A stretch of DNA of 64,000 nucleotides from PALSA-1004 sp963804885 (GCA_963804885.1 CAWDSF010000020.1:186001-250000); one strand, 5' to 3'. Counted from the first letter of the stretch, positions 28,349 to 38,762 are shown. Program-made: numbers and translations. Notes: generated by a model from the letters alone, not told the origin.

Positions 28349-28936
28349 ATGGCACGCCAGGCGAAGGTCACGCGCAACACCAACGAAACGCAGATCAGCG
28401 TGGCGTTGAATATCGACGGCAGCGGGCTATCCAAGCTCGCGACCGGCGTGCCGTTTCTCGATCACATGCTCGATCAGGTCGCGCGTCACGGCGTCTTCGA
28501 TCTCGAAATCGAGGCGAAGGGCGATCTGCATATCGACGCGCACCACACTGTCGAGGATATCGGCATCACGCTCGGACAGGCGTTCGCGCAGGCGGTCGGC
28601 GCCAAGACGGGCGTGCGCCGCTACGGCCACGCCTACGTCCCGCTCGACGAAGCATTGTCGCGCGTCGTCGTCGACCTCTCGGGCCGGCCGGGTCTCAGCC
28701 TCAAGATCGATTTTGTGCGCGCGCGCATTGGCGAATTCGACGTCGACCTCGTGCATGAGTTTTTTCAGGGCTTCACCAATCACGCGCTCGTGACGCTGCA
28801 CGTCGATAATCTTAAAGGCGAGAACGCGCACCACCAGGCGGAGACTGCGTTCAAGGCGTTCGGGCGCGCGTTGCGCATGGCGGTCGAGCTCGACCCGCGT
28901 GTGAAGGGCGTGCCGTCGACCAAGGGCAGCCTTTAG
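28349..28936 (+). CDS. hisB: Imidazoleglycerol-phosphate dehydratase (monofunctional)
   Basis: 195 residues, the single-domain dehydratase without the histidinol-phosphatase part found in enteric HisB. The two manganese-binding repeats are present: DAHHTVEDIGI and NAHHQAETAFKAFGRAL, along with PFLDHMLDQVARHG. A separate histidinol-phosphatase must be encoded elsewhere, as is usual for this group. Confidence 0.96.
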   Translation: MARQAKVTRNTNETQISVALNIDGSGLSKLATGVPFLDHMLDQVARHGVFDLEIEAKGDLHIDAHHTVEDIGITLGQAFAQAVGAKTGVRRYGHAYVPLDEALSRVVVDLSGRPGLSLKIDFVRARIGEFDVDLVHEFFQGFTNHALVTLHVDNLKGENAHHQAETAFKAFGRALRMAVELDPRVKGVPSTKGSL

Positions 28937-28966
28937 CCTCATCAGGCATTCCTTTCTTCATCGTCT

Positions 28967-29644
28967 ATGACTGATATCGCCGTAATCGATTACGGGATGG
29001 GCAATCTGCATTCGGTGTCGACTCGCTTGCGCCAGGTCGCGCCGACGCTGGAGGTGACGGTGACCGGCGATCCCGCGATAGTCGCGCGGGCAGCGCGCGT
29101 GGTGTTCCCCGGCCAGGGCGCGATGCCCGACTGCATGCGCGAGCTCGATGCCCACGGCCTGCGCGCGGCGGTGCTCGAGGCTGCGCACACCAAGCCTTTC
29201 CTCGGCATCTGCATCGGGCTGCAAATGTTGTTCGGTGCCAGCGAAGAGGGCGACGTCGCCTGCCTGGGCGTAATGCCCGGGCGCGTACGCCGCTTCGCCG
29301 ATGCGATGGTCACCCCCGCCGGCGAGCGCGTGAAGGTGCCGCACATGGGCTGGAACCGCGTGCGCCAGGCCGCCGCACATCCGTTGTGGCGCGGCGTGGC
29401 CGACCAGGCTTATTTTTATTTCGTGCACAGTTATTACGTCGACACGCCCGAACCGTCGCTGATCGCCGGCAGCAGCGACTATCCGCAACCGTTTACGTGC
29501 GCCGTCGCGCGCGATAATGTCTTTGCCGTGCAGTTTCACCCGGAAAAAAGCGGCGCCGACGGCGTGCAGCTGTTGACGAACTTCGTGCAGTGGCAGCCCG
29601 CATCGTGGCTGGCCCGCCCGCGCCAGCTGGCATCGGCCAATTGA
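28967..29644 (+). CDS. hisH: Imidazole glycerol phosphate synthase, glutaminase subunit HisH
   Basis: 225 residues, class I glutamine amidotransferase. The nucleophile is the Cys in LGICIGLQMLF, and the His and Glu of the triad are in VQFHPEKSG. VVFPGQGAMPDCM carries the oxyanion strand. It feeds ammonia to HisF (30621-31403). The C-terminal ~20 residues after NFVQWQP extend beyond the usual end. Confidence 0.96.
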   Translation: MTDIAVIDYGMGNLHSVSTRLRQVAPTLEVTVTGDPAIVARAARVVFPGQGAMPDCMRELDAHGLRAAVLEAAHTKPFLGICIGLQMLFGASEEGDVACLGVMPGRVRRFADAMVTPAGERVKVPHMGWNRVRQAAAHPLWRGVADQAYFYFVHSYYVDTPEPSLIAGSSDYPQPFTCAVARDNVFAVQFHPEKSGADGVQLLTNFVQWQPASWLARPRQLASAN

Positions 29645-29803
29645 CGCGCTAGGCGAATTGCCATGGCGTGTAGTATGATGATTTTTAACCGCGATTCCCG
29701 ACGCCTTTGATCACCGCCCGCCGCGCTTTCGTGTTTCCTTCCTTCCTCTGGCAGGACTTGGCCTCCGCATTCCTGGACCGCTCGTAACCCGTCATCACGC
29801 AGC

Positions 29804-30574
29804 ATGCTGATAATCCCGGCGATCGATCTGAAGGACGGCAAGTGCGTACGCCTGAAGCAGGGCGTCATGGAGGATGCCACCATTTTCTCCGAAGACCCGG
29901 GCGCCATGGCCGCGCAATGGGTGAAGCAGGGTGCGCGCCGGCTGCACGTGGTCGATTTGAACGGCGCGGCCGCAGGCAAACCGAAGAACGAAGCCGCGAT
30001 CAAGGCGATCCTTGCCGCCGTCGGCGACCGCATTCCCGTGCAGCTGGGCGGGGGCATCCGCGATCTCGATACCATCGAGCGCTACATCGACAGCGGCATC
30101 AGTTTCGTGATCATCGGCACCGCCGCGGTCAAGACACCGGGCTTCCTGCACGATGCGTGCACCGCGTTCACTGGCCACGTGATGGTTGCGCTCGACGCCA
30201 AGGATGGCAAGGTGGCGGTCGACGGCTGGTCGAAAATGACCGGGCACGACGTAATCGACCTCGCTAAAAAATTCGAGGACTACGGCAGCGAAGCGATCAT
30301 CTACACCGACATCGGCCGCGACGGCATGCTGACGGGCGTCAACATCAAGGCGACGGTCGAGCTCGCGCGGCAACTGTCCGTGCCGGTGATCGCGAGCGGC
30401 GGCATCACCGACCTCGAAGACGTGAAGGCGCTGTGCAAGGTCGAGTCGGAAGGCATCACCGGAGCGATTACCGGGCGCGCGGTTTACCAGGGCACGCTCG
30501 ACTTCGCCGCCGCGCAAAAGCTCGCCGACAAGCTGTCGAAAACAAGGAGTGAGGAGCGCGAACTGAGGATGTGA
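29804..30574 (+). CDS. hisA: ProFAR isomerase HisA
   Basis: 256 residues, (beta/alpha)8 isomerase of the fourth histidine step. The two catalytic Asp residues are in AIDLKDGKCVRL and YTDIGRDGML, and the half-barrel phosphate sites are in GGGIRDL and ASGGITDLEDV. The last ~12 residues (KTRSEERELRM region) are not family sequence; they are encoded by the degenerate GAGGA/GAGGAT repeats that make up the spacer to hisF, so the protein seems to have been lengthened by that repeat. A 159-base gap separates it from hisH. Confidence 0.95.
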   Translation: MLIIPAIDLKDGKCVRLKQGVMEDATIFSEDPGAMAAQWVKQGARRLHVVDLNGAAAGKPKNEAAIKAILAAVGDRIPVQLGGGIRDLDTIERYIDSGISFVIIGTAAVKTPGFLHDACTAFTGHVMVALDAKDGKVAVDGWSKMTGHDVIDLAKKFEDYGSEAIIYTDIGRDGMLTGVNIKATVELARQLSVPVIASGGITDLEDVKALCKVESEGITGAITGRAVYQGTLDFAAAQKLADKLSKTRSEERELRM

Positions 30575-30615
30575 GGGGGTGTCGCGGTCCTCGTCCTCAA
30601 TCCTCAATCCTTAAT
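30542..30615. repeat. Degenerate 7-bp repeat array with inverted arms between hisA and hisF
   Basis: The right part (30595-30615) is CCTCAAT twice and CCTTAAT once in direct tandem, followed by CCT. The left part (30542-30580) holds AGGAGTGAGGAG and CTGAGGATGTGAGG, roughly the complementary units, so the two arms could pair as an imperfect hairpin. The array replaces the ribosome-binding site expected ahead of hisF, whose ATG is at 30621, and supplies the last codons of hisA. Confidence 0.7.
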
Positions 30616-30620
30616 CCTGC

Positions 30621-31403
30621 ATGCTGGCCAAACGCATCATTCCATGCCTGGACGTCAATGCCGGGCGCGTCGTCAAAGGCATTAATTTCGTCGGCCTGCG
30701 CGACGCCGGCGATCCCGTCGAAGTGGCCGCGCGCTACAACAAGCAGGGCGCCGACGAAATCACTTTTCTCGATATCACCGCGAGCAGCGACAATCGCGAC
30801 CTGATCCTGCATATCGTCGAAGCCGTCGCGACCCAGGTTTTCATTCCGCTGACGGTCGGCGGCGGCGTGCGCAAAGTCGAAGACGTGCGGCGTCTGCTGA
30901 ACGCGGGCGCCGACAAAGTCAGCATCAACACGGCGGCAGTGCAGGATCCGCAGCTCGTCGCCGACGCGAGCAGCCATTACGGTTCGCAGTGCATCGTGGT
31001 CGCGGTCGATGCGAAGCGCGTGGCGGGTGCCGGGCCGGCGCGCTGGGAGGTCTATACCCACGGCGGCCGTAATGCCACCGGCATCGATGCGCTTGAGTGG
31101 GGGCGCAAAATGCAGGGGCTCGGCGCCGGCGAAATCCTGCTGACGAGCATGGATCGCGATGGCACGCGAATCGGTTTCGATCTCGAACTCACGCGTGCAT
31201 TCGCCGACGCGCTTTCGATTCCGGTCATTGCGAGCGGCGGCGTGGGCACGCTCGAGCATCTGGTCGACGGGATCGTGGAGGGCCATGCGAGCGCAGTGCT
31301 CGCCGCCAGTATTTTTCACTATGGCGAATTCACGGTCGGGCAGGCCAAAGCGCTGATGGCCGCGCGCGGCGTCGAAGTCAGGCTGGGCGGCGGAACAGGG
31401 TAA
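30621..31403 (+). CDS. hisF: Imidazole glycerol phosphate synthase, cyclase subunit HisF
   Basis: 260 residues, (beta/alpha)8 barrel. The catalytic Asp residues lie in IIPCLDVNAGRVVKGINF and TSMDRDGTRIGFD; GGGVRKVEDV and ASGGVGTLEHLVDG bind the two phosphates. With HisH it makes imidazole glycerol phosphate and AICAR. No Shine-Dalgarno is visible before the ATG, since the upstream bases are the CCTCAAT repeat. Confidence 0.97.
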   Translation: MLAKRIIPCLDVNAGRVVKGINFVGLRDAGDPVEVAARYNKQGADEITFLDITASSDNRDLILHIVEAVATQVFIPLTVGGGVRKVEDVRRLLNAGADKVSINTAAVQDPQLVADASSHYGSQCIVVAVDAKRVAGAGPARWEVYTHGGRNATGIDALEWGRKMQGLGAGEILLTSMDRDGTRIGFDLELTRAFADALSIPVIASGGVGTLEHLVDGIVEGHASAVLAASIFHYGEFTVGQAKALMAARGVEVRLGGGTG

Positions 31404-31456
31404 AATCGCGGCTTGGCGCTGCGGGCTATATCATCGCCGCATGGCGCGCACTCGAT

Positions 31457-31846
31457 ATGTCTGACAACTGGCTGAACAAGATAAATTGGGCGCAGGATGG
31501 GCTCGTGCCGGCGGTCGCGCAGGAAGCATCCAGCGGCCGCGTGCTGACGCTCGCTTGGATGAATCGCGAAGCGCTGAAGCGCACGGTGCAAACCGGCGAG
31601 GTCCACTACTGGTCGCGTTCGCGCAAGAAGATCTGGCACAAGGGCGAAGAGTCCGGCCACGTGCAGAAAGTGCTGGGCATCAGGCTCGATTGCGATGAGG
31701 ATGTGATACTGGTCGAGGTCGAGCAGGCCGGTGGGGTCGCCTGCCATACGGGCCGGCACAGCTGTTTTTATCAGAAGCTCGTAAACGGCGAGTGGGTGGC
31801 GACGGACCCCGTGCTGAAAGATCCACAGGAAATTTACAAAAAATGA
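31457..31846 (+). CDS. hisI: Phosphoribosyl-AMP cyclohydrolase HisI
   Basis: 129 residues from the ATG at 31457 (MSDNWLNKINWAQDG); the frame is open upstream but that extension overlaps hisF and is not conserved. Zinc- and magnesium-binding residues are in LDCDEDVILVEVEQ and ACHTGRHSCFYQ, and WSRSRKKIWHKGEESGHVQ binds substrate. It is the single-function cyclohydrolase; HisE is a separate protein here, unlike the fused enteric form. It overlaps hisE by four bases. Confidence 0.96.
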   Translation: MSDNWLNKINWAQDGLVPAVAQEASSGRVLTLAWMNREALKRTVQTGEVHYWSRSRKKIWHKGEESGHVQKVLGIRLDCDEDVILVEVEQAGGVACHTGRHSCFYQKLVNGEWVATDPVLKDPQEIYKK

Positions 31847-32163
31847 TAGACACCACAATATTGCGGCGCCTGTCGGCCACGCTAGCCGAGCGCAAAGGCG
31901 CGGATGCGGCGAGTTCCTACGTGGCCGGTCTATTCGACAAAGGGCACGACGCGATTCTCAAGAAGGTCGCCGAGGAAGCGGCGGAAACACTGCTGGCGGC
32001 AAAGGACGGTGATAAACTGCATCTCGTGCGCGAAACCGCCGATTTATGGTTTCACTGCCTGGTGCTGCTGGCGTGGCACGGCCTGACCAGCGACGACGTG
32101 CTGTCGGAATTGCGCCGGCGCGAAGGCATATCCGGCGTGGACGAAAAAGCGTCGCGCAAGTAA
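31843..32163 (+). CDS. hisE: Phosphoribosyl-ATP pyrophosphatase HisE
   Basis: 106 residues from the ATG at 31843 overlapping the hisI stop. All-alpha MazG-like pyrophosphatase: KKVAEEAAETLLAAKDG and RETADLWFHCLVLLAWHGL carry the acidic metal ligands. It does the second histidine step. It closes the his operon. In many betaproteobacteria a HIT-family gene follows before tatA; here there is none. Confidence 0.94.
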   Translation: MIDTTILRRLSATLAERKGADAASSYVAGLFDKGHDAILKKVAEEAAETLLAAKDGDKLHLVRETADLWFHCLVLLAWHGLTSDDVLSELRRREGISGVDEKASRK

Positions 32164-32194
32164 GCGCAGCGCCGGCAATTGCGGCAGATTACAG

Positions 32195-32214
32195 GCGCTG
32201 CGCTTAAGCAGCGC
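32195..32214. repeat. Hairpin between hisE and tatA
   Basis: GCGCTGC and GCAGCGC form a perfect 7-bp stem with a 6-base loop, 25 bases ahead of the tatA start. No run of T follows, so it is not a standard terminator. It may mark a processing or attenuation point between the his and tat genes. Confidence 0.5.
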
Positions 32215-32238
32215 ACACAAGTTTAGAGGAGTGGAAAC

Positions 32239-32472
32239 ATGGGCTCATTGAGCATTTGGCACTGGTTGATCGTGTTGGTTGTCGTGGTGCTGATTTTCGG
32301 CACCAAGAAACTGCGCAACCTGGGCACCGACCTGGGCGGTGCGGTAAAAGGCTTCAAGGACGGCATGAAATCCGAAGACGACAAAGCGGCCGCCGCGCAG
32401 GCCGAGATTCATCCGGCCGCGGGCCAGACGATTGAAGGGCAGGCAAAGAAAGAGCCCCAGTCGAAAGTGTAA
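32239..32472 (+). CDS. tatA: Twin-arginine translocase subunit TatA
   Basis: 77 residues. N-terminal membrane helix (IWHWLIVLVVVVLIFG), the Phe-Gly hinge with TKKLRNLGTDLGGAVKGFKD as amphipathic helix, then an acidic tail. TatA oligomers form the passage for folded Tat substrates, which here include the Rieske protein encoded at 36022. A clear AGAGGAG site precedes the ATG. Confidence 0.96.
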   Translation: MGSLSIWHWLIVLVVVVLIFGTKKLRNLGTDLGGAVKGFKDGMKSEDDKAAAAQAEIHPAAGQTIEGQAKKEPQSKV

Positions 32473-32633
32473 ACGGCAGCGGGCACGCATAACGCCACAC
32501 CGCCCGCGCGTGCGTCGCCGCGCAAATTCTCGGCTCATCCCGGCTACTGCTGCACCAGCGCGACCGACTTCGCGTGATTCCACATCAAAGACGCGCTGAA
32601 AAATGACACCGTTCAATCAGAGCACTCGATTAA

Positions 32634-33065
32634 ATGTTTGACATAGGGTTTTCCGAAATCGTCGTGATCGCGGTCGTCGCGCTGATCGTGATCGGGCCCG
32701 AGCGGCTGCCGAAAGTGGCGCGCACGCTGGGTCATCTGTTCGGCCGCATGCAGCGCTATGTCAACGACGTGAAGGCCGACATCAGCCGCGAAATGGAGCT
32801 CGACGAGCTGCGCAAGCTGCAGGCGACCGTGCAGGACGCCGCGCATGCAATCGAGCAGACGGTCAACAAGGAAATAACCTCCACCGAATCCGAGTTGAAC
32901 AGCATCGCGCAAACGGCGGCGCAGGCCGTGCAGCCGGCCGCCGAAAATCCGGTTGTCGATGCGGCGACGCCACCCGCGGCCGAAACGCAGACAACCGCGC
33001 CGAGCGTGCAGGCCCAGCTCGACCTGGGCGCGGAGCAATCGCCGCCGGCGCGCAAGCAAGCCTGA
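32634..33065 (+). CDS. tatB: Twin-arginine translocase subunit TatB
   Basis: 143 residues. MFDIGFSEIVVIAVVALIVI is the TatB membrane helix with the conserved Glu8, followed by GPERLPKVARTLGHLFGRM and a long amphipathic helix. The last ~60 residues are Ala/Pro/Gln-rich and probably disordered. With TatC it forms the substrate receptor. A 160-base gap separates it from tatA. Confidence 0.95.
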   Translation: MFDIGFSEIVVIAVVALIVIGPERLPKVARTLGHLFGRMQRYVNDVKADISREMELDELRKLQATVQDAAHAIEQTVNKEITSTESELNSIAQTAAQAVQPAAENPVVDAATPPAAETQTTAPSVQAQLDLGAEQSPPARKQA

Positions 33066-33099
33066 TGCAGATGTCGCGCGCGCGGGCGTGGTTGCGCCG

Positions 33100-33881
33100 A
33101 TGACAACCCAGGACACCTTCATTTCGCATCTGGTCGAGCTGCGCGACCGGCTGCTGCGCGCAATTCTCGCCGTGTTGATCGTGTTTTTGTGCCTGTTTCC
33201 ATGGGCCAAGGATCTGTACACGCTGCTCGCGCAGCCGCTGCTCGCGGTGCTGCCGCAGGGCGGCCAGATGATTGCGACCGATGTGGTGGGTGTTTTCCTG
33301 GTCCCGATGAAAGTCGCCTTGCTGGTCGCGTTCGTGATCGCGCTCCCCTACGTGCTGTTTCAAATCTGGGCGTTTGTCGCACCGGGACTCTACACGCACG
33401 AAAAACGGCTGGTGCTGCCGCTCATCTTCACGAGCACGGTCCTGTTCATCGCCGGCATGGCGTTCGCTTACTTTCTCGTGTTTCCGGTCGTGTTCAAGTT
33501 CATGGCGCAGATTGCGCCCGAGGGCGTTGCGTGGATGACGGACATCGAAAAGTACCTGAGTTTCGCGCTGACGATGTTCATCGCGTTTGGCGTCACGTTC
33601 GAAGTGCCGGTTGCGGTGGTCCTGTTAGTGCGCATGAACGTGGTGTCGGTCGCCAAGCTGCGCGAGATCCGGCCGTACGTGATCGTCGGCGCGTTCGTAA
33701 TCGGTGCGGTATTTACGCCGCCCGACGTGATATCGCAGCTGATGCTCGCGGTGCCGCTATGGGTGCTCTACGAGCTCGGGATAGTTTTCGCCAGCATGAT
33801 GGGAAAACCAGCCGTTGCCGATGACGACACGGCGGCGACCGAAAATGTCCCTGAGAAAAGCGACGGCAGCCAGCCGCCGGT

Positions 33882-33885
<4 letters not shown>
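33100..33885 (+). CDS. tatC: Twin-arginine translocase subunit TatC
   Basis: 261 residues from the ATG at 33100 (MTTQDTFISHLVELRDRLLR); the frame is open to 32953 but the added part overlaps tatB and is unlike TatC. Six membrane helices are visible, with the conserved N-terminal SHLVELRDR, the FQIWAFVAPGLYTHEKR loop and GVTFEVPVAVVLL. It binds the RR signal peptide. Its stop overlaps the stop of the convergent protease gene by four bases. Confidence 0.95.
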
Positions 33886-35051
<1,166 letters not shown>

Positions 35052-35136
35052 GGAATTTTTGCCTGCAACCCGCCGGGGAAAACCCGCACTTGTAACCGGT
35101 TAGAATGCGCGCTGGATTGTGAGGGGCCAGATTCCC

Positions 35137-35883
35137 ATGCGACGCACAGAACTCGAGAGCTACCTGAACCAGTATCTCGATGTCATCCGTTTCCGCGATT
35201 ATTGCCCAAATGGGCTGCAGGTGGAAGGGCGCGCCGAAGTGCAGGTAATTGTTACCGGCGTCACCGCATCGCTCGCGCTCGTGCACGAGGCGGTCGCGCG
35301 CGGGGCCGACGCGCTGCTCGTGCATCACGGTTACTTCTGGCGCGGCGAAGATCCGCGCGTGACCGGCATCCGCCGCGACCGCCTCGCCGCACTCTTGAAA
35401 AACGAACTCAACCTGTTTGCCTATCATCTGCCGCTCGACGCTCATCCCGACGTCGGCAACAACGTGCAACTCGCGCGCGCGCTCGACCTGCCGTACGCGG
35501 GCACGTTCGGCGAGCAGGGACTGGGCGCGCATGGCGAGTTTGCGCGGCCGCCAACGCTGGCCGAACTCGGCGGCCGCATCGGCGCACGCCTCAATCGCGC
35601 ACCGCAAGTCATCGGCGATGGGCACAAAGTCGTGCGGCGGGTCGCCTGGTGCACGGGCGCGGCGCAGGGTTATCTCGAAGACGCCGTGCGCCTGGGCGTC
35701 GATGCCTATATCTCGGGTGAAATCTCCGAGCAAACGGTGCATCTCGCGCGCGAGTCGGGCGTTGCGTACATCGCCGCGGGCCATCATGCCACCGAGCGAT
35801 ACGGCATCCAGGCGCTCGGCGAACACCTCGCTACGCGCTTTGAGCTCAAGCATCAATTCATCGACATCCCGAACCCCGTTTAG
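35137..35883 (+). CDS. Nif3-like dinuclear metal centre protein (GTP cyclohydrolase I type 2 family)
   Basis: 248 residues from the ATG at 35137; a GTG at 35119 adds six residues and is less likely. Conserved Nif3/YbgI segments: DYCPNGLQVEG, VTASLALVHEAVARGADALL, the metal-binding LLVHHGYFWRGEDPRVTG, FAYHLPLDAHPDVGNN, and AAGHHATERYGIQALGEHL at the C-terminus. The His pairs bind two metals in a hexameric toroid; the cellular role is unsettled. It is divergent from the HtrA gene. Confidence 0.92.
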   Translation: MRRTELESYLNQYLDVIRFRDYCPNGLQVEGRAEVQVIVTGVTASLALVHEAVARGADALLVHHGYFWRGEDPRVTGIRRDRLAALLKNELNLFAYHLPLDAHPDVGNNVQLARALDLPYAGTFGEQGLGAHGEFARPPTLAELGGRIGARLNRAPQVIGDGHKVVRRVAWCTGAAQGYLEDAVRLGVDAYISGEISEQTVHLARESGVAYIAAGHHATERYGIQALGEHLATRFELKHQFIDIPNPV

Positions 35884-36021
35884 TCCGCGGCGCGCGCCTT
35901 TTCCGGCGCAATATTGGCGCAATCGCCTGAAGTAATGGAGTATTTTCAGGTTTTGCTTAAGTTTTTGCGCGGAATTCGCTAAACTACCGGTTTTTTGTCA
36001 TTTCGCCAGCGGGGAAATTCG

Positions 36022-36615
36022 ATGTCGGATCAGGAAGTGGATCAGGGTAAACGCGGTTTTCTGCTGGTCGCCACCGGCGTGGTGGGCGGCGTTGCGGCAG
36101 TCGCGACGGCCGTGCCGTTTGCCGGCAGCATGTTTCCGTCCGAACGCGCCAAGGCCGCGGGCGCGCCCGTGGAAGTCGATATCTCCAAGCTCGCGCCGGG
36201 CGAAATGCAGATCGTCGAATATCGCGGCAAACCGGTGTGGATCATTAACCGCACCAAGGAAATGCTCGACGGCATCAAGAAAAGCGATTCCAAAGTATCC
36301 GATCCGAATTCCAACGTCCCGCAACAGCCGCCGTACGCGAAAAACGAATTCCGTTCGATCAAACCCGACATTGCGGTGCTCGAAGGCGTGTGCACCCATC
36401 TGGGCTGCTCGCCCCAGTACAAGTCGGTCGATGCCAAGGGCGACATGGGCCAGGACTGGAACGGCGGATTTTTCTGCCCCTGTCACGGTTCCAAATTCGA
36501 TTTCGCCGGCCGCGTTTTTGCGGGTTCCCCGGCGCCTATCAATCTCGAAGTGCCGAAGTACAAATTCGTCGGCGACGCCAAGATCATCATCGGCGACGAC
36601 ACGAAGGGAGCGTAA
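36022..36615 (+). CDS. petA: Ubiquinol-cytochrome c reductase, Rieske iron-sulfur subunit
   Basis: 197 residues from the ATG at 36022. N-terminal Tat-like anchor (KRGFLLVATGVVGGVAAVATAV; a single Arg after Lys, typical of KR-type Rieske signals). The [2Fe-2S] cluster ligands are in CTHLGCSPQY and CPCHGSKFDFAGRVF, giving two Cys, two His and the disulfide. It carries electrons from quinol to cytochrome c1. First gene of petABC, with a GGGGAAA site ahead of the ATG. Confidence 0.96.
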   Translation: MSDQEVDQGKRGFLLVATGVVGGVAAVATAVPFAGSMFPSERAKAAGAPVEVDISKLAPGEMQIVEYRGKPVWIINRTKEMLDGIKKSDSKVSDPNSNVPQQPPYAKNEFRSIKPDIAVLEGVCTHLGCSPQYKSVDAKGDMGQDWNGGFFCPCHGSKFDFAGRVFAGSPAPINLEVPKYKFVGDAKIIIGDDTKGA

Positions 36616-36618
36616 ACG

Positions 36619-37926
36619 ATGGCCGCTCTCGATAAACAACCCGTTACCGGCGCCGGCCCGCTGAACGGCCTCCTGACCTGGGTCGACGCGCGTTTCCCGC
36701 TGATCAAGCTGTGGGAAGACCAGTGGGGCAAGTACGTCGCGCCGAAGAATTTCAATTTCTGGTACTACTTCGGCTCGCTGTCGGCGTTCGTGCTCGTGCT
36801 GCAGATCGTCACCGGCATTTTCCTGACCATGAACTACAAGCCGGACGCGGCGCAGGCGTTCGCCTCGGTCGAATACATCATGCGCGACGTGTGGGGCGGC
36901 TGGATCATCCGCTACATGCATTCGACCGGCGCGTCGGCGTTTTTCATCTGCGTGTATCTGCACATGTTTCGCGCGCTGCTCTACGGCTCGTACCGCAAGC
37001 CGCGCGAGCTGCTGTGGATATTCGGCATGCTGATCTATCTGTGCCTGATGGGCGAAGCGTTTTTTGGCTACCTGCTGCCGTGGGGCCAGATGTCGTACTG
37101 GGGCGCGCAGGTGATCGTCAACCTGTTCGGCGCGATTCCATTCATCGGGCCGGACTTGTCAGAATGGATACGCGGCGATTACGTCGTGTCCGACGCGACG
37201 CTGAACCGGTTCTTCGCGTTCCACGTGATCGCGCTGCCGCTGGTGCTGCTCGGCCTGGTTGCGGCCCACCTGATGGCGCTGCACGAAGTCGGCTCCAACA
37301 ATCCTGACGGCGTCGAAATCAAGAATCAGCCGAAAGACCCCAAGACAGGCCTGCCGCTCGACGGCATCTACTCCCATCCTTATTATTCGGTGAAGGATAC
37401 GCTCGGCGTCGTGGTGTTCCTGATCGTGTTTTCGGTGATCATGTTCTTCCTGCCGGAAATGGGCGGCTACTTCCTCGAATACAACAACTTCATTCCGGCC
37501 GATCCGCTGAAGACGCCGCCGCATATCGCGCCGGTGTGGTACTTCACGCCGTATTACTCGATACTGCGCGCGATCCCGCCGCTATTTAATTCGCAGTTCC
37601 CCGGCGTGCTCGCGATGGGTGCGGCGACGATGATCTTGTTCCTGCTGCCGTGGCTCGATCGCAGCCCGGTCAAGTCGATGCGCTATAAAGGGCCGATATT
37701 CAAATCCGCGGTCGCTATTTTCGTGGTGGTGTTCATCATCCTGGGCTATCTCGGCACCGAGCCGACCAACGTCTGGGGCCAATTCGGCGCATGGCTCGGC
37801 AACGCCGATCGCGCGACCGTCGTCGCTCGCATCTGCACCGCAATCTACTTCCTGTTTTTCATCCTGATGCCGTGGTACTCGAGGATCGATAAATGCAAGC
37901 CGGAGCCGGCGAGGTTGACATGGTAA
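36619..37926 (+). CDS. petB: Ubiquinol-cytochrome c reductase, cytochrome b subunit
   Basis: 435 residues. Eight or more membrane helices; the heme-binding His pairs are on FHVIALPLVLLGLVAAHLMA and in the IRYMHSTGASAFFICVYLHM region. The Qo-site motif is PVWYFTPYYSILRAIP, a P-W-Y variant of PEWY. QMSYWGAQVIVNLFGAIPFIG is family sequence. Normal length for the bacterial complex. It starts three bases after petA and overlaps petC. Confidence 0.96.
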   Translation: MAALDKQPVTGAGPLNGLLTWVDARFPLIKLWEDQWGKYVAPKNFNFWYYFGSLSAFVLVLQIVTGIFLTMNYKPDAAQAFASVEYIMRDVWGGWIIRYMHSTGASAFFICVYLHMFRALLYGSYRKPRELLWIFGMLIYLCLMGEAFFGYLLPWGQMSYWGAQVIVNLFGAIPFIGPDLSEWIRGDYVVSDATLNRFFAFHVIALPLVLLGLVAAHLMALHEVGSNNPDGVEIKNQPKDPKTGLPLDGIYSHPYYSVKDTLGVVVFLIVFSVIMFFLPEMGGYFLEYNNFIPADPLKTPPHIAPVWYFTPYYSILRAIPPLFNSQFPGVLAMGAATMILFLLPWLDRSPVKSMRYKGPIFKSAVAIFVVVFIILGYLGTEPTNVWGQFGAWLGNADRATVVARICTAIYFLFFILMPWYSRIDKCKPEPARLTW

Positions 37927-38762
37927 GCGCCGCGTTCAGGAAATTCGTACGCGCCGCCGCGTGCGTTGCCTGGCTCGTTCCGCTCGCAGCGGTTGCCTCA
38001 GAGGGTGGCCCGCGCCTGCAGACCGCGCCGATCAATTCACACGACCTCGCTTCGCTGCAGAACGGCGCCAAGCTGTTCGTCAATTACTGCCTGAACTGCC
38101 ATACCGCCAGTTACATGCGCTACAACCGGCTGCAGGACCTGGGCCTCACCGAGGCGCAGATCAAGGACAACCTGATTTTCACCGGCGTGAAAGTGGGGGA
38201 GCTCATGCAGTCCGCGATGGACCGCAAAGAGGCCAAGGAGTGGTTCGGCGTCGCGCCGCCCGATCTGACGGTAGCCGCCCGCGCTCGCAGTTCGGCGGCC
38301 GGCAGCGGCGCGGACTGGATCTACTCGTATCTGCGCGCTTTTTATCGCGATCCGGCGCGACCGACCGGCTGGAACAATCTCGTTTACGCGAACGTCGGCA
38401 TGCCGCACGTGTTGTGGCAGTTGAACGGCCAGCCGCAGCTGCATGAAGAAGTATTTCCGTCGGAACACGCCGCCAAGGCTGCGCTGATCGCCACCCGCGG
38501 GGTTGCACTGCTCGAAGAGACGCACGAGACCAAGGACGGCAAGGCGGCCTTCGTGCTGAAAACGCTCACGCCCGTCACGGGCACGCAGTCGGCCGTCGAT
38601 TACGAGAAGACGGTGACGGATCTGGTCAACTACATGCAATACATGGCGGAGCCGTCGCGCCTCGAGCGCCGCCAGATCGGGTTTTACGTGCTGATGCTGC
38701 TCGGCGTGCTGTTCGTGCTCGTGTTTGCGCTCAAGAAATCCTACTGGAAGAACATTCACTAA
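37920..38762 (+). CDS. petC: Ubiquinol-cytochrome c reductase, cytochrome c1 subunit
   Basis: 280 residues from the ATG at 37920, overlapping the petB stop. Signal peptide (RAAACVAWLVPLAAVASEGG), one heme-c motif CLNCHTASYMRYNRL, a candidate Met ligand in YANVGMPHVLW, and a C-terminal anchor helix (IGFYVLMLLGVLFVLVFAL). It receives electrons from the Rieske protein. Last gene of petABC; sspA follows after 11 bases. Confidence 0.95.
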   Translation: MVSAAFRKFVRAAACVAWLVPLAAVASEGGPRLQTAPINSHDLASLQNGAKLFVNYCLNCHTASYMRYNRLQDLGLTEAQIKDNLIFTGVKVGELMQSAMDRKEAKEWFGVAPPDLTVAARARSSAAGSGADWIYSYLRAFYRDPARPTGWNNLVYANVGMPHVLWQLNGQPQLHEEVFPSEHAAKAALIATRGVALLEETHETKDGKAAFVLKTLTPVTGTQSAVDYEKTVTDLVNYMQYMAEPSRLERRQIGFYVLMLLGVLFVLVFALKKSYWKNIH

